NCBI RefSeq assembly: GCF_003853415.1
Contig: NZ_QTPP01000014.1
Span: 1-64,000, forward strand
Direction of reading: 5' to 3'
DNA length: 64,000 nucleotides
From: Burkholderia sp. Bp9142
GTDB lineage: Bacteria > Pseudomonadota > Gammaproteobacteria > Burkholderiales > Burkholderiaceae
Shown here: one piece after another, positions 43,641-53,038 of the stretch
Layout: each line of letters starts with the position of its first letter
How positions within the stretch are numbered: position 1 is the first letter of the stretch
Notes under the pieces: generated by a model
Database searches by the model: none
What the model saw: only the letters and a program-made list of their open reading frames with translations
What the model was told of the DNA's origin: nothing
Translations under genes and position numbers: made by a program

Positions 43641-45525
43641 CCGCCTTCGTCTGTACGGCCGCGCCGGATTGCGCGGCCGTCTTCACCGGCGTTGCCGCCT
43701 TCTGCGCGGCCGCCGTCTTCGGTTGCACCGCGGCCTTCGGCGCCGCGACCGTCTTCTGCGATGCCGCCGCCTTGGCCGGCGCATTCGGCGTCGGCTCGAC
43801 CGGCGCATCGGGCGGCACGCCGAGCAACTGCAGCGCGCCGCTCGTGACCGACGAGAACACCGGGCCGGCCACCGTGCCGCCGTAGTAGCCCTTGCCGCGC
43901 GGCTCGTCGATCATCACCGCGACGATCAGGCGCGGCTCGCTCATCGGCGCCATCCCGGCGAACAGCGCACGGTACTTGCCCTTCGCATAGGTCGCGCCGA
44001 TCTGCTTGCGTGCCGTGCCGGTCTTGCCGCCGATCCGGTAGCCGTCGACGCGCGCGCGGCGCCCCGTGCCGCCTTCGCCGACCGCCGACTCGAGCATCGT
44101 GCGGATCGCCGCCGCGGTTTGCGGCGACGTCACGCGGTGGCCGCGATGGGCATCGATCGTCTGCGGGTCGGCGCCGTTCTTCAGCAGCGACACCGGATGC
44201 AGCGTGCCGTCGCCCGCATAGGCGGTGTAGGTCTGCGCGATCTGCAGCAGCGACATCGACAGCCCGTAGCCGTACGCCATCGTCGCTTGCTCGATCGGCC
44301 GCCAGCGCTTGTAGCCGCGCAGGCGGCCCGATGCGACACCCGGGAACGTCAGCTCCGGCGCGCGGCCGATCCCGTATTCCTGGTACTTGTTCCAGATCGT
44401 TTCGGCAGGCAGGTTCAACGCCAGCTTCGCGAGCGCGACGTTGCTCGACTTCTGCAGCGCTTGCGAGACGGTCAGCGAGCCGTGGTTCGACGTGTCGTGG
44501 ATCACGGCCGGGCCGATCTTGTAGGTGCCCGGCGACGTGTTGATGATCGTGTTCGGCGTGACCTTGCGTTCGTCGATCGACAGCGCGACGACGAGCGGCT
44601 TGATCGTCGAGCCGGGCTCGAACGTGTCGATCACCGCGCGGTTGCGCAACTGCTGGCCCGTCAGCCTGGCGCGATCGTTCGGATCGAAGGTCGGGTAGTT
44701 CGCGAGCGCGAGGATTTCGCCGTTCTGCGCGTCGAGCACGACGACGCTGCCCGCCACCGCGTTGTTCTCGATCACCGCTGCCTTGAGCTGGCTGAACGCG
44801 AGCTGCTGGATGCGCCGGTCGATCGTCAGTTCGATCGTCGCGCCGTGCTGCGCGGGGACGAGCGGGCGCGTGTCGGACACGATGCGCCCGAGACGGTCGC
44901 GGATCACCTCGCGCTGCCCGGAGGTACCCGACAGCCTTGCATTCGCCGCGAGCTCGACGCCTTCCTGGCCCTTGTCCTCGACGTTGGTGAAGCCGACCAC
45001 GTGCGCGGCCGATTCGCCTTCCGGATAGAAGCGCTTCGAGTCGGCGATCTGCGTGATGCCGTCGATCTGGAGCTTGTCGAGCCGGCTCGCGGTATCGGCG
45101 TCGATCTGCCGCTTGAGCAGCACGAACGTACGGTCGTTGCGCAGCCGGCGTTTTACTTCCGCGAGCGGCATGTCGAGCAGCTTCGCGATCTGCGGGTAGT
45201 CGATTTCGGCGACCTGTTTCGGGTTCGCCCAGATTTCATAGGTCGACAGGCTGACCGCGAGCATCGCGCCGTTGCGGTCGACGATGCGCCCGCGCATCGC
45301 GTCGAGCTCGATCGTGCGCTGGTAGCGCTTCTGGCCTTCCCCGACGTAGAAATCCTGGTTCGCGACCTGCACCCAGAACGCGCGCCCGACGAGCGCGGCG
45401 AAACCGAGGGACACCATGATCACGACCAGCTTCGAGCGCCACATCGGCAGGCGTGACGCGAGCATCGGATGCTTGGTCGCGGCGGCGTACGGATCGGCGG
45501 GGTGGGTCTTCTTTTTCACGCTCAT
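43630..45525 (-). CDS. FtsI-like class B penicillin-binding protein
   Basis: A 631-residue transpeptidase that cross-links septal peptidoglycan. A short cytoplasmic tail and one membrane span (LVVIMVSLGFAALVGRAFW) precede the PBP dimer domain (RGRIVDRNGAMLAVS). The transpeptidase domain has Ser306-Thr-Ile-Lys309, Ser360-Ser-Asn362 and Lys501-Thr-Gly503, all intact. Residues 570-631 form a Lys/Ala/Pro/Thr-rich tail of PKTAAAQKAATPVK type that usual FtsI lacks. It is not in a division-cell-wall cluster, so it is probably a second, accessory FtsI. The ATG at 45525 begins the charged N-terminus. Confidence 0.9.
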   Translation of the reverse strand: MSVKKKTHPADPYAAATKHPMLASRLPMWRSKLVVIMVSLGFAALVGRAFWVQVANQDFYVGEGQKRYQRTIELDAMRGRIVDRNGAMLAVSLSTYEIWANPKQVAEIDYPQIAKLLDMPLAEVKRRLRNDRTFVLLKRQIDADTASRLDKLQIDGITQIADSKRFYPEGESAAHVVGFTNVEDKGQEGVELAANARLSGTSGQREVIRDRLGRIVSDTRPLVPAQHGATIELTIDRRIQQLAFSQLKAAVIENNAVAGSVVVLDAQNGEILALANYPTFDPNDRARLTGQQLRNRAVIDTFEPGSTIKPLVVALSIDERKVTPNTIINTSPGTYKIGPAVIHDTSNHGSLTVSQALQKSSNVALAKLALNLPAETIWNKYQEYGIGRAPELTFPGVASGRLRGYKRWRPIEQATMAYGYGLSMSLLQIAQTYTAYAGDGTLHPVSLLKNGADPQTIDAHRGHRVTSPQTAAAIRTMLESAVGEGGTGRRARVDGYRIGGKTGTARKQIGATYAKGKYRALFAGMAPMSEPRLIVAVMIDEPRGKGYYGGTVAGPVFSSVTSGALQLLGVPPDAPVEPTPNAPAKAAASQKTVAAPKAAVQPKTAAAQKAATPVKTAAQSGAAVQTKAAAG

Positions 45526-45792
45526 GCAAGGGCCGGGTCGGGCCGCCGGACGGCGGCTGGGTCAGTCTGAATAATGCGATTGTAATAAAGGAGTAAACGT
45601 CGTGTGGGGAAAGTGTGTTTCGGCCCCTTGAAAGAGGGGCATCTTCGACCGGGCACGACCGGAAAATGCGCAAGGAAGGCCGGAACGGCGGCGCGACATG
45701 GCTCGCTGGCGGCGACGAAATCGGGGAGGAGAGACGGGGGTTACCGCAAGCGCGCTTCAATTACCCCGGCCCCGATTAATTTCGGGGAGCGG

Positions 45793-45820
45793 AAAATAAA
45801 AAGCGCCCCGAGTGAGGCGC
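45793..45820 (-). terminator. Rho-independent terminator of the 115-residue protein gene
   Basis: On the minus strand GGCGC-N8-GCGCC is followed by TTTTTATTTT, 80 bases after the TAG at 45901. The rest of the 45526-45900 gap holds the PBP promoter region (AT-rich around 45570-45600) and nothing else I can name. Confidence 0.7.
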
Positions 45821-45900
45821 CGTTATTGCTGAATATCGAAATGAATATCGCGGAAACCGGAATAAACCCGGAAACCGCAGAGGATTGCCGTCGCGAATAC

Positions 45901-46248
45901 CTATCGCGCGACGGAAATGAATTCGTGGTTTTCCGACTCCGCGGTGGAACGATCGACCGCCTGCAGGCGCCACGCGCCGTCGGGGTGTTCGCCCGCGAGC
46001 ACCGCGGGGCCCTGTTCGCGCTGCGTCGGGCTGAACGACAGGCCCTTCAGCTGGCACACGGCGTTTCCACTGTCGGCCGCGCAGAGGGCCATCGCGCCTT
46101 CCACGTCCCGCACCTTGCCCCAGGTCGGCAGATCGATGCCCTGGTGTGCCTCGCGTGACCACAGGCCCTCGTCGGTATCGACCCACAGCACCGCGAAGGC
46201 GTGCCGGGTTGCCGATTCGCTGCCATTAATCCGAATGGTGAGGCGCAT
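45901..46248 (-). CDS. Conserved-looking 115-residue protein of unknown function
   Basis: A soluble-looking protein without signal peptide or membrane span. It opens with MRLTIRINGSESATRHAFAV, has a Trp-rich middle (VLWVDTDEGLWSREAH) and two Cys (ALCAADSGNAVCQLKG) that could pair. I do not recognise a family. The ATG at 46248 follows CAGGAGA at good spacing, and a rho-independent terminator follows, so it is a real single-gene unit. A perfect 16-bp inverted repeat lies 49 bases upstream. Confidence 0.65.
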   Translation of the reverse strand: MRLTIRINGSESATRHAFAVLWVDTDEGLWSREAHQGIDLPTWGKVRDVEGAMALCAADSGNAVCQLKGLSFSPTQREQGPAVLAGEHPDGAWRLQAVDRSTAESENHEFISVAR

Positions 46249-46296
46249 TGGATCGTCTCCTGAAGAAAATGACACATTCGACCGTTTTGGTTTGAA

Positions 46297-46312
46297 CAGT
46301 CTAGATAGACTG
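46297..46312. promoter_or_regulatory. Operator-like inverted repeat
   Basis: CAGTCTA-GA-TAGACTG, perfect 7-bp arms, 49 bases upstream of the ATG at 46248. It could be a repressor site for that gene. The rest of the gap to 46894 has a direct repeat ACTTTC-N5-ACTTTC near 46643-46659 and no gene I can support. Confidence 0.4.
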
Positions 46313-46894
46313 CCATGAAACGCAAGTGATAATCCTCAATAAATCCGCATTGCGTCTATTGGCGTTTCGGATGAAAGGACGTCTGACGATACGCGCGGAT
46401 TCGGGTTGCGCGCGCAAACGCAGGCGGCACCGCGATCCGCATGCCGCGGCCGGACGTCGGCGCCGCCCGGGACATGCGATGACTAGGCCGGGGCGCGTCG
46501 ATGTGTCGCGCCGAAGGGATGGCCCCGAACCGCGCCGGCGGCCCAGCCATGCAGGCCCCGAATACTGTCCGACCGGACGTTTCAACGATTGGATGGCCCG
46601 GCCGGCGCGACACACTCAGACATTCGCGTACAAATCCGCACACTTTCACGAAACTTTCGGGACAGACTTGCGGGCGATCGGGCCCCACACTGGGAATTTC
46701 CCGATCCTGTGCCACGGACGCCCGTCCGCGGCGGGCTGCCGCCTCGTGCCGGAGGCGCGATCGACGCGATCGCGGGCCGCAGCAGGATCGGGGACCGCCG
46801 GGGCGAGCGTCGGCCCCGGCCCGGCCGGCAGCCGTGCGCAGCCCCGTCCCCGCGGCAGCGGCGTCGCCCGGCCGATTCTTCGAAGGAGACTATC

Positions 46895-48094
46895 GTGCTG
46901 ATCTGGAAAACCGCGTTGTCGCTCAACTGGCGGACGAGCCTCGTGTCGCCGGCCAGCGCACCGGTCGCGGCGGCCAACGTCGGGCGGCTGGTGCTCACCG
47001 GCGCCACCGGCTTCATCGGCAGTACCGTGCTGACGGCGCTCGTCAACGCAGGGTTGCTCGAGCGCATCGTGTGCGTCGTGCGGGCGGAGAATCGCGGCCA
47101 CGCGGTCGCGCGGCTGCGCGAAGCGGCGCTGCGCGCAGGGCTCGCGCCGTACTGGGCGTCGCGTCTCTGCGACGCGAACGTGATCGTCGGCGCGCTCGGC
47201 GACGTGTGGAAGGGCGCCGACGCGCCGCGTCTCGCCGGCGCGACGCACGTGATCCACTGCGCGGGCCATGCGTCGCCGGCCGACGGCGCGCACCTGCAGG
47301 CGGACATCGACGATGCGCTGCGCTTTGCCGAGCGGTTCGCGCACGCGCCGCGGCTGCAGCGTTTCGTGTATGTCGGCACCGCGTATGCGCATGCGGGCCG
47401 AGGCGGGATCGTGCAGGAGGCGGCGGCGAGTGATGTCGCGCACAGCCGCGACGGGCTGCCTGGCGCGGTGCTCGCGGCGGACTACCTGCACGCGAAGGCG
47501 GAAACGGAACAGCGCCTGCGCGGGCTGGGGCTGCCGCTCGTGGTCGTGCGCCCGTCGCACGTCGTCGGTCACACGGTGCTCGGCACGCGGCCCGCGCCGA
47601 ATTCGTTCTGGATGTTCCGCGTCGCGCACGCGGCGCGCCGCTTCACCGCGCGGCCGATGACGCGCATCGACATCGTGTCGGTCGACGACGTGGCGCGCGC
47701 GACGATGCTGCTGGCCGTGAAGCCGACGCTGATGCACGACGTGTATCACGTGTCGGCCGGCGACGAGGCGCCGCAGGTCGCGCAGATCGTGCGCGCGATG
47801 GACGAGGCGGCCGGCATGACGGGCGCGCCGCGCTATGCGGCATGCGCGCCGGACGAACTGCCGCTCGTGGTGCGCGACGTGCTCGGGCGGTCCGATCCGG
47901 CGCTCGAGCGCGTGATCGGCCGGGCGTTGCAGCGTTGCGCGGAATTCGCGACGGTCGATCGCGTATTCGACAACCGCCGCGTGCGCGACGAAATCGATTT
48001 CGAGCCGCTGCCGTTCGTCGATTACGTCGAGGAGTGCATGCGCACGTCGCGCGGCGTCGCGGTGACCGAGCTGATGCGCGGCGCGCTGCACTGA
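46895..48094 (+). CDS. Extended SDR / NAD-dependent epimerase-reductase
   Basis: A 399-residue Rossmann enzyme of the extended SDR group. The nucleotide motif is LVLTGATGFIGSTVLTALV (TGxxGxxG). The catalytic pair Tyr-x3-Lys is in DYLHAKAETEQRL, with the upstream FVYVGTAYAHAG strand. The architecture fits sugar epimerases, fatty-acyl-CoA-reductase-like proteins and hydroxysteroid dehydrogenases equally well. The substrate cannot be told. The GTG at 46895 follows GAAGGAGA at 7 bases. It stands alone, 70 bases convergent with hpaR. Confidence 0.75.
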   Translation: MLIWKTALSLNWRTSLVSPASAPVAAANVGRLVLTGATGFIGSTVLTALVNAGLLERIVCVVRAENRGHAVARLREAALRAGLAPYWASRLCDANVIVGALGDVWKGADAPRLAGATHVIHCAGHASPADGAHLQADIDDALRFAERFAHAPRLQRFVYVGTAYAHAGRGGIVQEAAASDVAHSRDGLPGAVLAADYLHAKAETEQRLRGLGLPLVVVRPSHVVGHTVLGTRPAPNSFWMFRVAHAARRFTARPMTRIDIVSVDDVARATMLLAVKPTLMHDVYHVSAGDEAPQVAQIVRAMDEAAGMTGAPRYAACAPDELPLVVRDVLGRSDPALERVIGRALQRCAEFATVDRVFDNRRVRDEIDFEPLPFVDYVEECMRTSRGVAVTELMRGALH

Positions 48095-48164
48095 CTGCCC
48101 GCGCGATCCGCGGCCTGCCGGTTCAGGGTCACCGCCGCTCGCGGCGGTCCGGCGGCGGCGGGCC

Positions 48165-48605
48165 CTACGACGCGCTGCCGAGCTCGATCAGCCGGTCGAG
48201 CGCGCGGTAGATGTCGTCCAGGCCGTCCTGGCCGAATCGCGCTTCGAGCTGGCGGTACTGCTCGTCGATGCGCGGGCCGATTTCGGTCACCAGCTTCCTG
48301 CTTTGCGGCGTCAGGCTCACCAGCAGCCGGCGCTGATCTTCCCGCGCGCGCGTGCGGGTAATCAGGCCGTCGCGTTCCATCCGTTCCAGCACGCCCGTGA
48401 GACTCGGGCTCAGGATGCAGCAGCGGCGCGCGATCTGTCCCGCTTCGAGCGCATGCGCCGGTTCGCCGTCGAGCACGCGGATGATCCGCCATTGCTGTTC
48501 GGTCAGCGCGAATTCCTTGAGAATGGGGCGGAACAGGCCCATCAGCGTTTCGCGGGCCTCGAGCAGCAGCATGGCAAGGTTGCGATGGTCGAGCGTACGG
48601 TTCAT
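48165..48605 (-). CDS. hpaR: MarR-family repressor of the hpa operon
   Basis: A 146-residue winged-helix MarR protein closely following HpaR along its length: LAMLLLEARETLMGLFRPIL, LTEQQWRIIRVLDGEPAH, CCILSPSLTGVLERMERDGL and REDQRRLLVSLTP. HpaR represses the homoprotocatechuate genes until an aromatic ligand binds. It is divergent from hpaG1, with 152 bases between the starts. An AT-rich stretch (48697-48722, containing TTACTTAAGATATTAACTAT) is the probable operator. The start at 48605 matches the family N-terminus; no clear RBS. Confidence 0.9.
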   Translation of the reverse strand: MNRTLDHRNLAMLLLEARETLMGLFRPILKEFALTEQQWRIIRVLDGEPAHALEAGQIARRCCILSPSLTGVLERMERDGLITRTRAREDQRRLLVSLTPQSRKLVTEIGPRIDEQYRQLEARFGQDGLDDIYRALDRLIELGSAS

Positions 48606-48696
48606 CGGGGTGGGGAATGGACGGGGACGCATCAATCTTAACAGCCGACGGTGACGAATTTCGCATATCAGGGTAATCGAGGTTGCCAGCGTCCGA

Positions 48697-48722
48697 TTGT
48701 TTACTTAAGATATTAACTATTG
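48697..48722. promoter_or_regulatory. Candidate HpaR operator / divergent promoter
   Basis: An isolated AT-rich stretch, TTACTTAAGATATTAACTAT, in the hpaR-hpaG1 gap. It has imperfect TTAA-centred symmetry as in MarR sites and TATTAA as a possible -10. Confidence 0.35.
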
Positions 48723-48757
48723 ACGATGCGCCGCGACGCGCGGCAGGGGAATGACGC

Positions 48758-49447
48758 ATGGAGCTGTCTTGCAGGACTGCCGCGGCGCCGCCGCTGCCGG
48801 TCGCCATCGGTACCGTCTACGGTGCGCTGCTCAACGAGCGCGCCGCACTCGACGCGCTCGGCGATGCCGTGCATGCACCGCCTTACGGCCGTCCGCCGCA
48901 GGCGCCGATCCTTTACATCAAGCCGGCCAACACGCATGCAGCGGACGGCGCGGCGGTCGTGGTGCCGGCCGGCGTCGATGCGCTGGAGATCGGCGCGTCG
49001 GTGGCCGTCGTGTTCTCGCGGCGCGCGACGCGCGTGCCGGCCGCGCAGGCGCTCGACTACGTGCATGGCTTCACGCTGGCGAGCGACGTGTCGGTCCCGC
49101 ATCCCGATTACTACCGTCCGGCCGTGCGCTTCAAGTGCCGCGACGGCTTCTGCCCGCTGGGTCCGGCGATCGTGCCGGCGGCCGCGCTCGGCGACGTCGA
49201 CGCGATCGGCCTGACCGTGCGGATCGACGGCGCCCCGGTGGTGTCCGCGTCGACCGCCACGCTGATCCGCCCGGTGCGCGAACTGATCGCCGATGTGACG
49301 GCCTTCATGTCGTTCGACGCGGGCGACGTGCTGCTGCTCGGCGTCGCGGGTGGCGCACCGCGTGCCCGCGCGGGCAGCACGATCGAGATCGCCGGCGCCG
49401 GCATCGGCACGTTGCGGCATACGCTGATCGCGGAGGAGGCACGATGA
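48758..49447 (+). CDS. hpaG1: Homoprotocatechuate pathway decarboxylase/isomerase, first subunit
   Basis: A 229-residue fumarylacetoacetate-hydrolase-fold protein corresponding to one half of enterobacterial HpaG. Landmarks are YIKPANTHAADGAAVVVP, LEIGASVAVVFSRRATRVP, and RFKCRDGFCPLGPAIVP. With HpaG2 it decarboxylates 5-oxo-pent-3-ene-1,2,5-tricarboxylate and isomerises the product. The ATG at 48758 follows AGGGGAAT. It overlaps hpaG2 by ATGA, which keeps the two halves in equal amounts. Confidence 0.9.
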   Translation: MELSCRTAAAPPLPVAIGTVYGALLNERAALDALGDAVHAPPYGRPPQAPILYIKPANTHAADGAAVVVPAGVDALEIGASVAVVFSRRATRVPAAQALDYVHGFTLASDVSVPHPDYYRPAVRFKCRDGFCPLGPAIVPAAALGDVDAIGLTVRIDGAPVVSASTATLIRPVRELIADVTAFMSFDAGDVLLLGVAGGAPRARAGSTIEIAGAGIGTLRHTLIAEEAR

Positions 49448-50208
49448 AGACGGCGCGCGTGATCTACAACGGTGCACTGCATGCGGCCGAACCGGCCGGC
49501 GACGGCGCGATCCGGCTCGATACGGGCCGCGTGCTCGCGGAGGACTGGGTGACGTGGCTGCCGCCCGTCGCGCCGCGCACGACGTTCGCGCTCGGCCTGA
49601 ACTACGCGGACCACGCGAAGGAACTCGCGTTCAATGCGCCGAGCGAGCCGCTGATCTTCCTGAAGGGGCCGAACACGTTCATCGGCCACCGGTCGCTCAC
49701 CGTGCGCCCGGCGGATGCGACGCATATGCACTACGAGTGCGAGCTGGCCGTCGTGATCGGCCGTCCGGCGCGAAGCGTGAGCCGCGCGCAGGCGCTCGAC
49801 TACGTCGCCGGCTACACGGTCGCGAACGACTACGCGATCCGCGACTATCTCGAGAACTACTACCGCCCGAACCTGCGCGTGAAGAACCGCGACACCTGCA
49901 CGCCGCTCGGGCCGTGGTTCGTGAGCCGCGACGAGATCGGCGACGCGGGCGACCTGATGCTGCGCACGACGGTGAACGGCCAGGAGACCCAGCGCGGCAG
50001 CACGCGCGACATGATCTTCGACGTGCCCGCGCTGATCGAGCACATCAGCAGCTTCATGACGCTCTCGCCGGGCGACCTGATCCTGACCGGCACGCCGGAA
50101 GGGTTGGCGGACACGAAGCCGGGCGACGAGGTCGTGACGGAAATCGAAGGGATCGGCCGGCTGGTGAACACGATCGTCGGCGAAGCAGACTACTATCGCG
50201 CCGGCTGA
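49444..50208 (+). CDS. hpaG2: Homoprotocatechuate pathway decarboxylase/isomerase, second subunit
   Basis: A 254-residue FAH-fold protein, the second HpaG half. The metal-binding site is visible as the HYECELAVVIGR Glu pair with an Asp in VANDYAIRD. KNRDTCTPLGPWFV and DLILTGTPEGLADTKPGDEV are family hallmarks. It shares the overall fold with HpaG1, an old duplication. The RBS GGAGG lies inside the end of hpaG1. The next gene follows 26 bases on. Confidence 0.92.
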   Translation: MKTARVIYNGALHAAEPAGDGAIRLDTGRVLAEDWVTWLPPVAPRTTFALGLNYADHAKELAFNAPSEPLIFLKGPNTFIGHRSLTVRPADATHMHYECELAVVIGRPARSVSRAQALDYVAGYTVANDYAIRDYLENYYRPNLRVKNRDTCTPLGPWFVSRDEIGDAGDLMLRTTVNGQETQRGSTRDMIFDVPALIEHISSFMTLSPGDLILTGTPEGLADTKPGDEVVTEIEGIGRLVNTIVGEADYYRAG

Positions 50209-50234
50209 GCCCGTCGCCCAAGGAAGGAGAGCAC

Positions 50235-51698
50235 ATGACCATCAAGCACTGGATCGACGGCCGCGAAGTCGGGAGCCGCGAGACCTTCACGACGCTGAAC
50301 CCCGCGACGGGCGACGTGATCACCGACGTCGCGTCGGCCGGCGAGGCCGAAGTCGACGCGGCCGTGCGCGCGGCGAAGGAAGCGTTCCCGAAGTGGGCGA
50401 ACACGCCTGCCAGGGAGCGCGCGAAGCTGATGCGCAAGCTCGGCGAACTGATCGAGAAGAACGTGCCGATGCTCGCCGCGCTCGAGACGCAGGACACCGG
50501 CCTGCCGATCGCGCAGACGAGCAAGCAGCTGATTCCGCGCGCATCCGAGAACTTCAACTTCTTCGCGGAAGTGTGCGTGCAGATGAACGGCCGCACGTAT
50601 CCGGTCGACGACCAGATGCTGAACTACACGCTGTACCAGCCGGTCGGCGTGTGCGCGCTGGTATCGCCGTGGAACGTGCCGTTCATGACCGCGACGTGGA
50701 AGACGGCGCCGTGTCTCGCGCTCGGCAACACGGCCGTGCTGAAGATGTCCGAGCTGTCGCCGCTGACGGCCGACCAGCTCGGCCGGCTCGCGCTCGAAGC
50801 CGGCATTCCGCCGGGCGTGCTGAACGTCGTGCAGGGTTATGGCGCGACCGCCGGCGACGCACTGGTGCGCCATCCCGACGTGCGCGCGGTGTCGTTTACG
50901 GGCGGCACGGTCACGGGCAAGCGGATCATGGAACGCGCGGGCCTGAAGAAGTATTCGATGGAGCTCGGCGGCAAGTCGCCGGTGCTGATCTTCGACGATG
51001 CCGATTTCGACCGCGCGCTCGACGCGTCGCTGTTCACGATCTTCTCGATCAACGGCGAGCGTTGTACCGCGGGCTCGCGGATCTTCGTGCAGCGCACGAT
51101 CTACGACCGTTTCGTGCAGGAATTCGCGCGCCGCGCGAACAACCTGGTGGTCGGCGACCCGTCCGATCCGGGCACGCAGCTCGGTGCGATGATCACGCGC
51201 CAGCATTGGGAGAAGGTGACCGGCTACATCCGCATCGGCGAGCAGGAAGGCGCGCGCGTGGTCGCGGGCGGCGCGGACAAGCCGGCCGGTCTCGCCGATC
51301 ATCTGCGCAACGGCAACTTCGTGCGGCCGACCGTGTTCGCCGACGTCGACAACGGGATGCGCATCGCGCAGGAGGAGATCTTCGGGCCGGTCGCGTGCCT
51401 GATCCCGTTCGAGGACGAGGAGGAAGGGCTGCGGCTCGCGAACGACACGTCCTACGGGCTCGCGTCGTACATCTGGACCCAGGACGTCGGCAAGGTGCAT
51501 CGCCTCGCGCGCGGCATCGAGGCCGGGATGGTGTTCGTGAACAGCCAGAACGTGCGCGACCTGCGCCAGCCGTTCGGCGGCGTGAAGGAGTCGGGCACCG
51601 GACGCGAGGGCGGCGAGTACAGCTTCGAGGTGTTCGCGGAGATCAAGAACGTGTGCATCTCGATGGGTTCGCATCATATTCCCCGCTGGGGCGTGTAA
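50235..51698 (+). CDS. hpaE: 5-carboxymethyl-2-hydroxymuconic semialdehyde dehydrogenase
   Basis: A 487-residue NAD-dependent aldehyde dehydrogenase. The cofactor-binding stretch VSPWNVPFMTATWKTAPCL, the general base Glu in MELGGKSPV, and the nucleophile Cys in NGERCTAGSR are intact. It oxidises the ring-opened semialdehyde made by HpaD to the tricarboxylic acid used by HpaG. Length is normal. The ATG at 50235 follows AAGGAAGGAG. It lies third in the operon. Confidence 0.94.
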   Translation: MTIKHWIDGREVGSRETFTTLNPATGDVITDVASAGEAEVDAAVRAAKEAFPKWANTPARERAKLMRKLGELIEKNVPMLAALETQDTGLPIAQTSKQLIPRASENFNFFAEVCVQMNGRTYPVDDQMLNYTLYQPVGVCALVSPWNVPFMTATWKTAPCLALGNTAVLKMSELSPLTADQLGRLALEAGIPPGVLNVVQGYGATAGDALVRHPDVRAVSFTGGTVTGKRIMERAGLKKYSMELGGKSPVLIFDDADFDRALDASLFTIFSINGERCTAGSRIFVQRTIYDRFVQEFARRANNLVVGDPSDPGTQLGAMITRQHWEKVTGYIRIGEQEGARVVAGGADKPAGLADHLRNGNFVRPTVFADVDNGMRIAQEEIFGPVACLIPFEDEEEGLRLANDTSYGLASYIWTQDVGKVHRLARGIEAGMVFVNSQNVRDLRQPFGGVKESGTGREGGEYSFEVFAEIKNVCISMGSHHIPRWGV

Positions 51699-51748
51699 CG
51701 GGCGCGGGTCGTGTTGGCGCACGACCGAACGATACGGAGACTTGAACG

Positions 51749-52597
51749 ATGGGCAAACTGTCCCTCGCCGCGAAGATCACCCACGTGCCGTCGATGTACC
51801 TGTCGGAGCAGCCCGGCAGGCATCACGGCTGCCGCGACGCGGCCATCCGCGGCCATCGGCTGATCGGCGAGCGCTGCCGCGCGCTCGGCGTCGACACGAT
51901 CGTCGTGTCGGACGTGCACTGGCTCGTCAACGCGGGCTACCACGTGAACTGCAATGCGCGGTTCGCCGGCACCTATACCAGCAACGAGCTGCCGCATTTC
52001 ATCCGCGACATGCAGTACGCGTATCCGGGCAACCCGGAACTCGGCCGCCTGATCGCGGAGACGGCCAGCGCGCGCGGGATCGCGACGCGCGCGCACGAGA
52101 TCGACAGCCTCGAACTCGAATACGGCACGCTCGTGCCGATGCGCTACATGAACGGCGACCAGCACTTCAAGGTCGTGTCGATCGCCGGGTGGTGCATGTG
52201 GCATCAGCTCGACGAGAGCCGCCGCTTCGGCGAGGCACTGCTCGAGGCAATCGAGAAGAGCGATTCGAACGTCGCGTTCCTCGCGAGCGGCTCGCTGTCG
52301 CATCGCTTCAACGACAACGGCAGCCCCGAGGAATCGATCCACGAGATCAGCCGCGAGTTCTTCCGGCAGGTCGACCTGCGCGTGGTCGAGCTGTGGAAGC
52401 AGGGCGATTTCAAGACCTTCTGCGCGATGCTGCCCGAGTACAACACGCATTGTCACGGCGAAGGCGGGATGCACGACACGGCGATGCTGCTCGGCCTGCT
52501 CGGCTGGGATCGCTACGACAAGCCGGTCGAGATCGTCACCGACTATTTCGCGAGCTCGGGCACCGGGCAGATCAACGCGATCTTCCCGCTCGCCTGA
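51749..52597 (+). CDS. hpaD: 3,4-dihydroxyphenylacetate 2,3-dioxygenase
   Basis: A 282-residue class III (LigB-type) extradiol dioxygenase that opens the homoprotocatechuate ring. The iron-binding His residues are in HVPSMYLSEQPGRHHGC and in SDVHWLVNAGYHVNC, with a Glu in the C-terminal half. CHGEGGMHDTAMLLGLLGW is a family hallmark. It depends on Fe(II) and oxygen. It lies 50 bases after hpaE with the operon running on to hpaF. Confidence 0.93.
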   Translation: MGKLSLAAKITHVPSMYLSEQPGRHHGCRDAAIRGHRLIGERCRALGVDTIVVSDVHWLVNAGYHVNCNARFAGTYTSNELPHFIRDMQYAYPGNPELGRLIAETASARGIATRAHEIDSLELEYGTLVPMRYMNGDQHFKVVSIAGWCMWHQLDESRRFGEALLEAIEKSDSNVAFLASGSLSHRFNDNGSPEESIHEISREFFRQVDLRVVELWKQGDFKTFCAMLPEYNTHCHGEGGMHDTAMLLGLLGWDRYDKPVEIVTDYFASSGTGQINAIFPLA

Positions 52598-52626
52598 GCG
52601 CCGCATCACCTACCCGGAGCGTTGCC

Positions 52627-53019
52627 ATGCCACACATCGTCGTCGAATACACCGCGAACATCCGCGACGACGCGCGCATTCCCGTGCTGCTGCGCACGAT
52701 CAACGCGACGCTGATCGCGCAGGGCGGCGTGTTTCCGACGGGCGGCATCCGCTCGCGCGCGATCGAGCTGCAGGATTACTGCGTCGCCGACGGCACCGCG
52801 GACGACGCGTTCGTCCACGTGACGCTGAAGATCGGATCGGGCCGCAGCGACGCAACGAAGCAGGCCGCGTGCGACGCGCTGTTCGACGCGATCAAGGCGC
52901 ATTTCGCGGAGTTGTACGCGAGGCGCTATCTGGCGCTGTCGATGGAGTTGACCGAGTTCAGCGAAAGCGGCTCGTACAAGCACAACAACATTCACGCCCG
53001 CTACAAGCGGGCCGGCTGA
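52627..53019 (+). CDS. hpaF: 5-carboxymethyl-2-hydroxymuconate delta-isomerase
   Basis: A 130-residue trimeric tautomerase. The catalytic Pro becomes N-terminal after Met removal (MPHIVVEYTANI), and ELQDYCVADG and SGSYKHNNIH follow as in the family. It shifts the double bond of the muconate intermediate. It starts 29 bases after hpaD, with a GGAGC-type RBS. Confidence 0.93.
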   Translation: MPHIVVEYTANIRDDARIPVLLRTINATLIAQGGVFPTGGIRSRAIELQDYCVADGTADDAFVHVTLKIGSGRSDATKQAACDALFDAIKAHFAELYARRYLALSMELTEFSESGSYKHNNIHARYKRAG

Positions 53020-53038
53020 ACCCATTCCCGATCCGACC

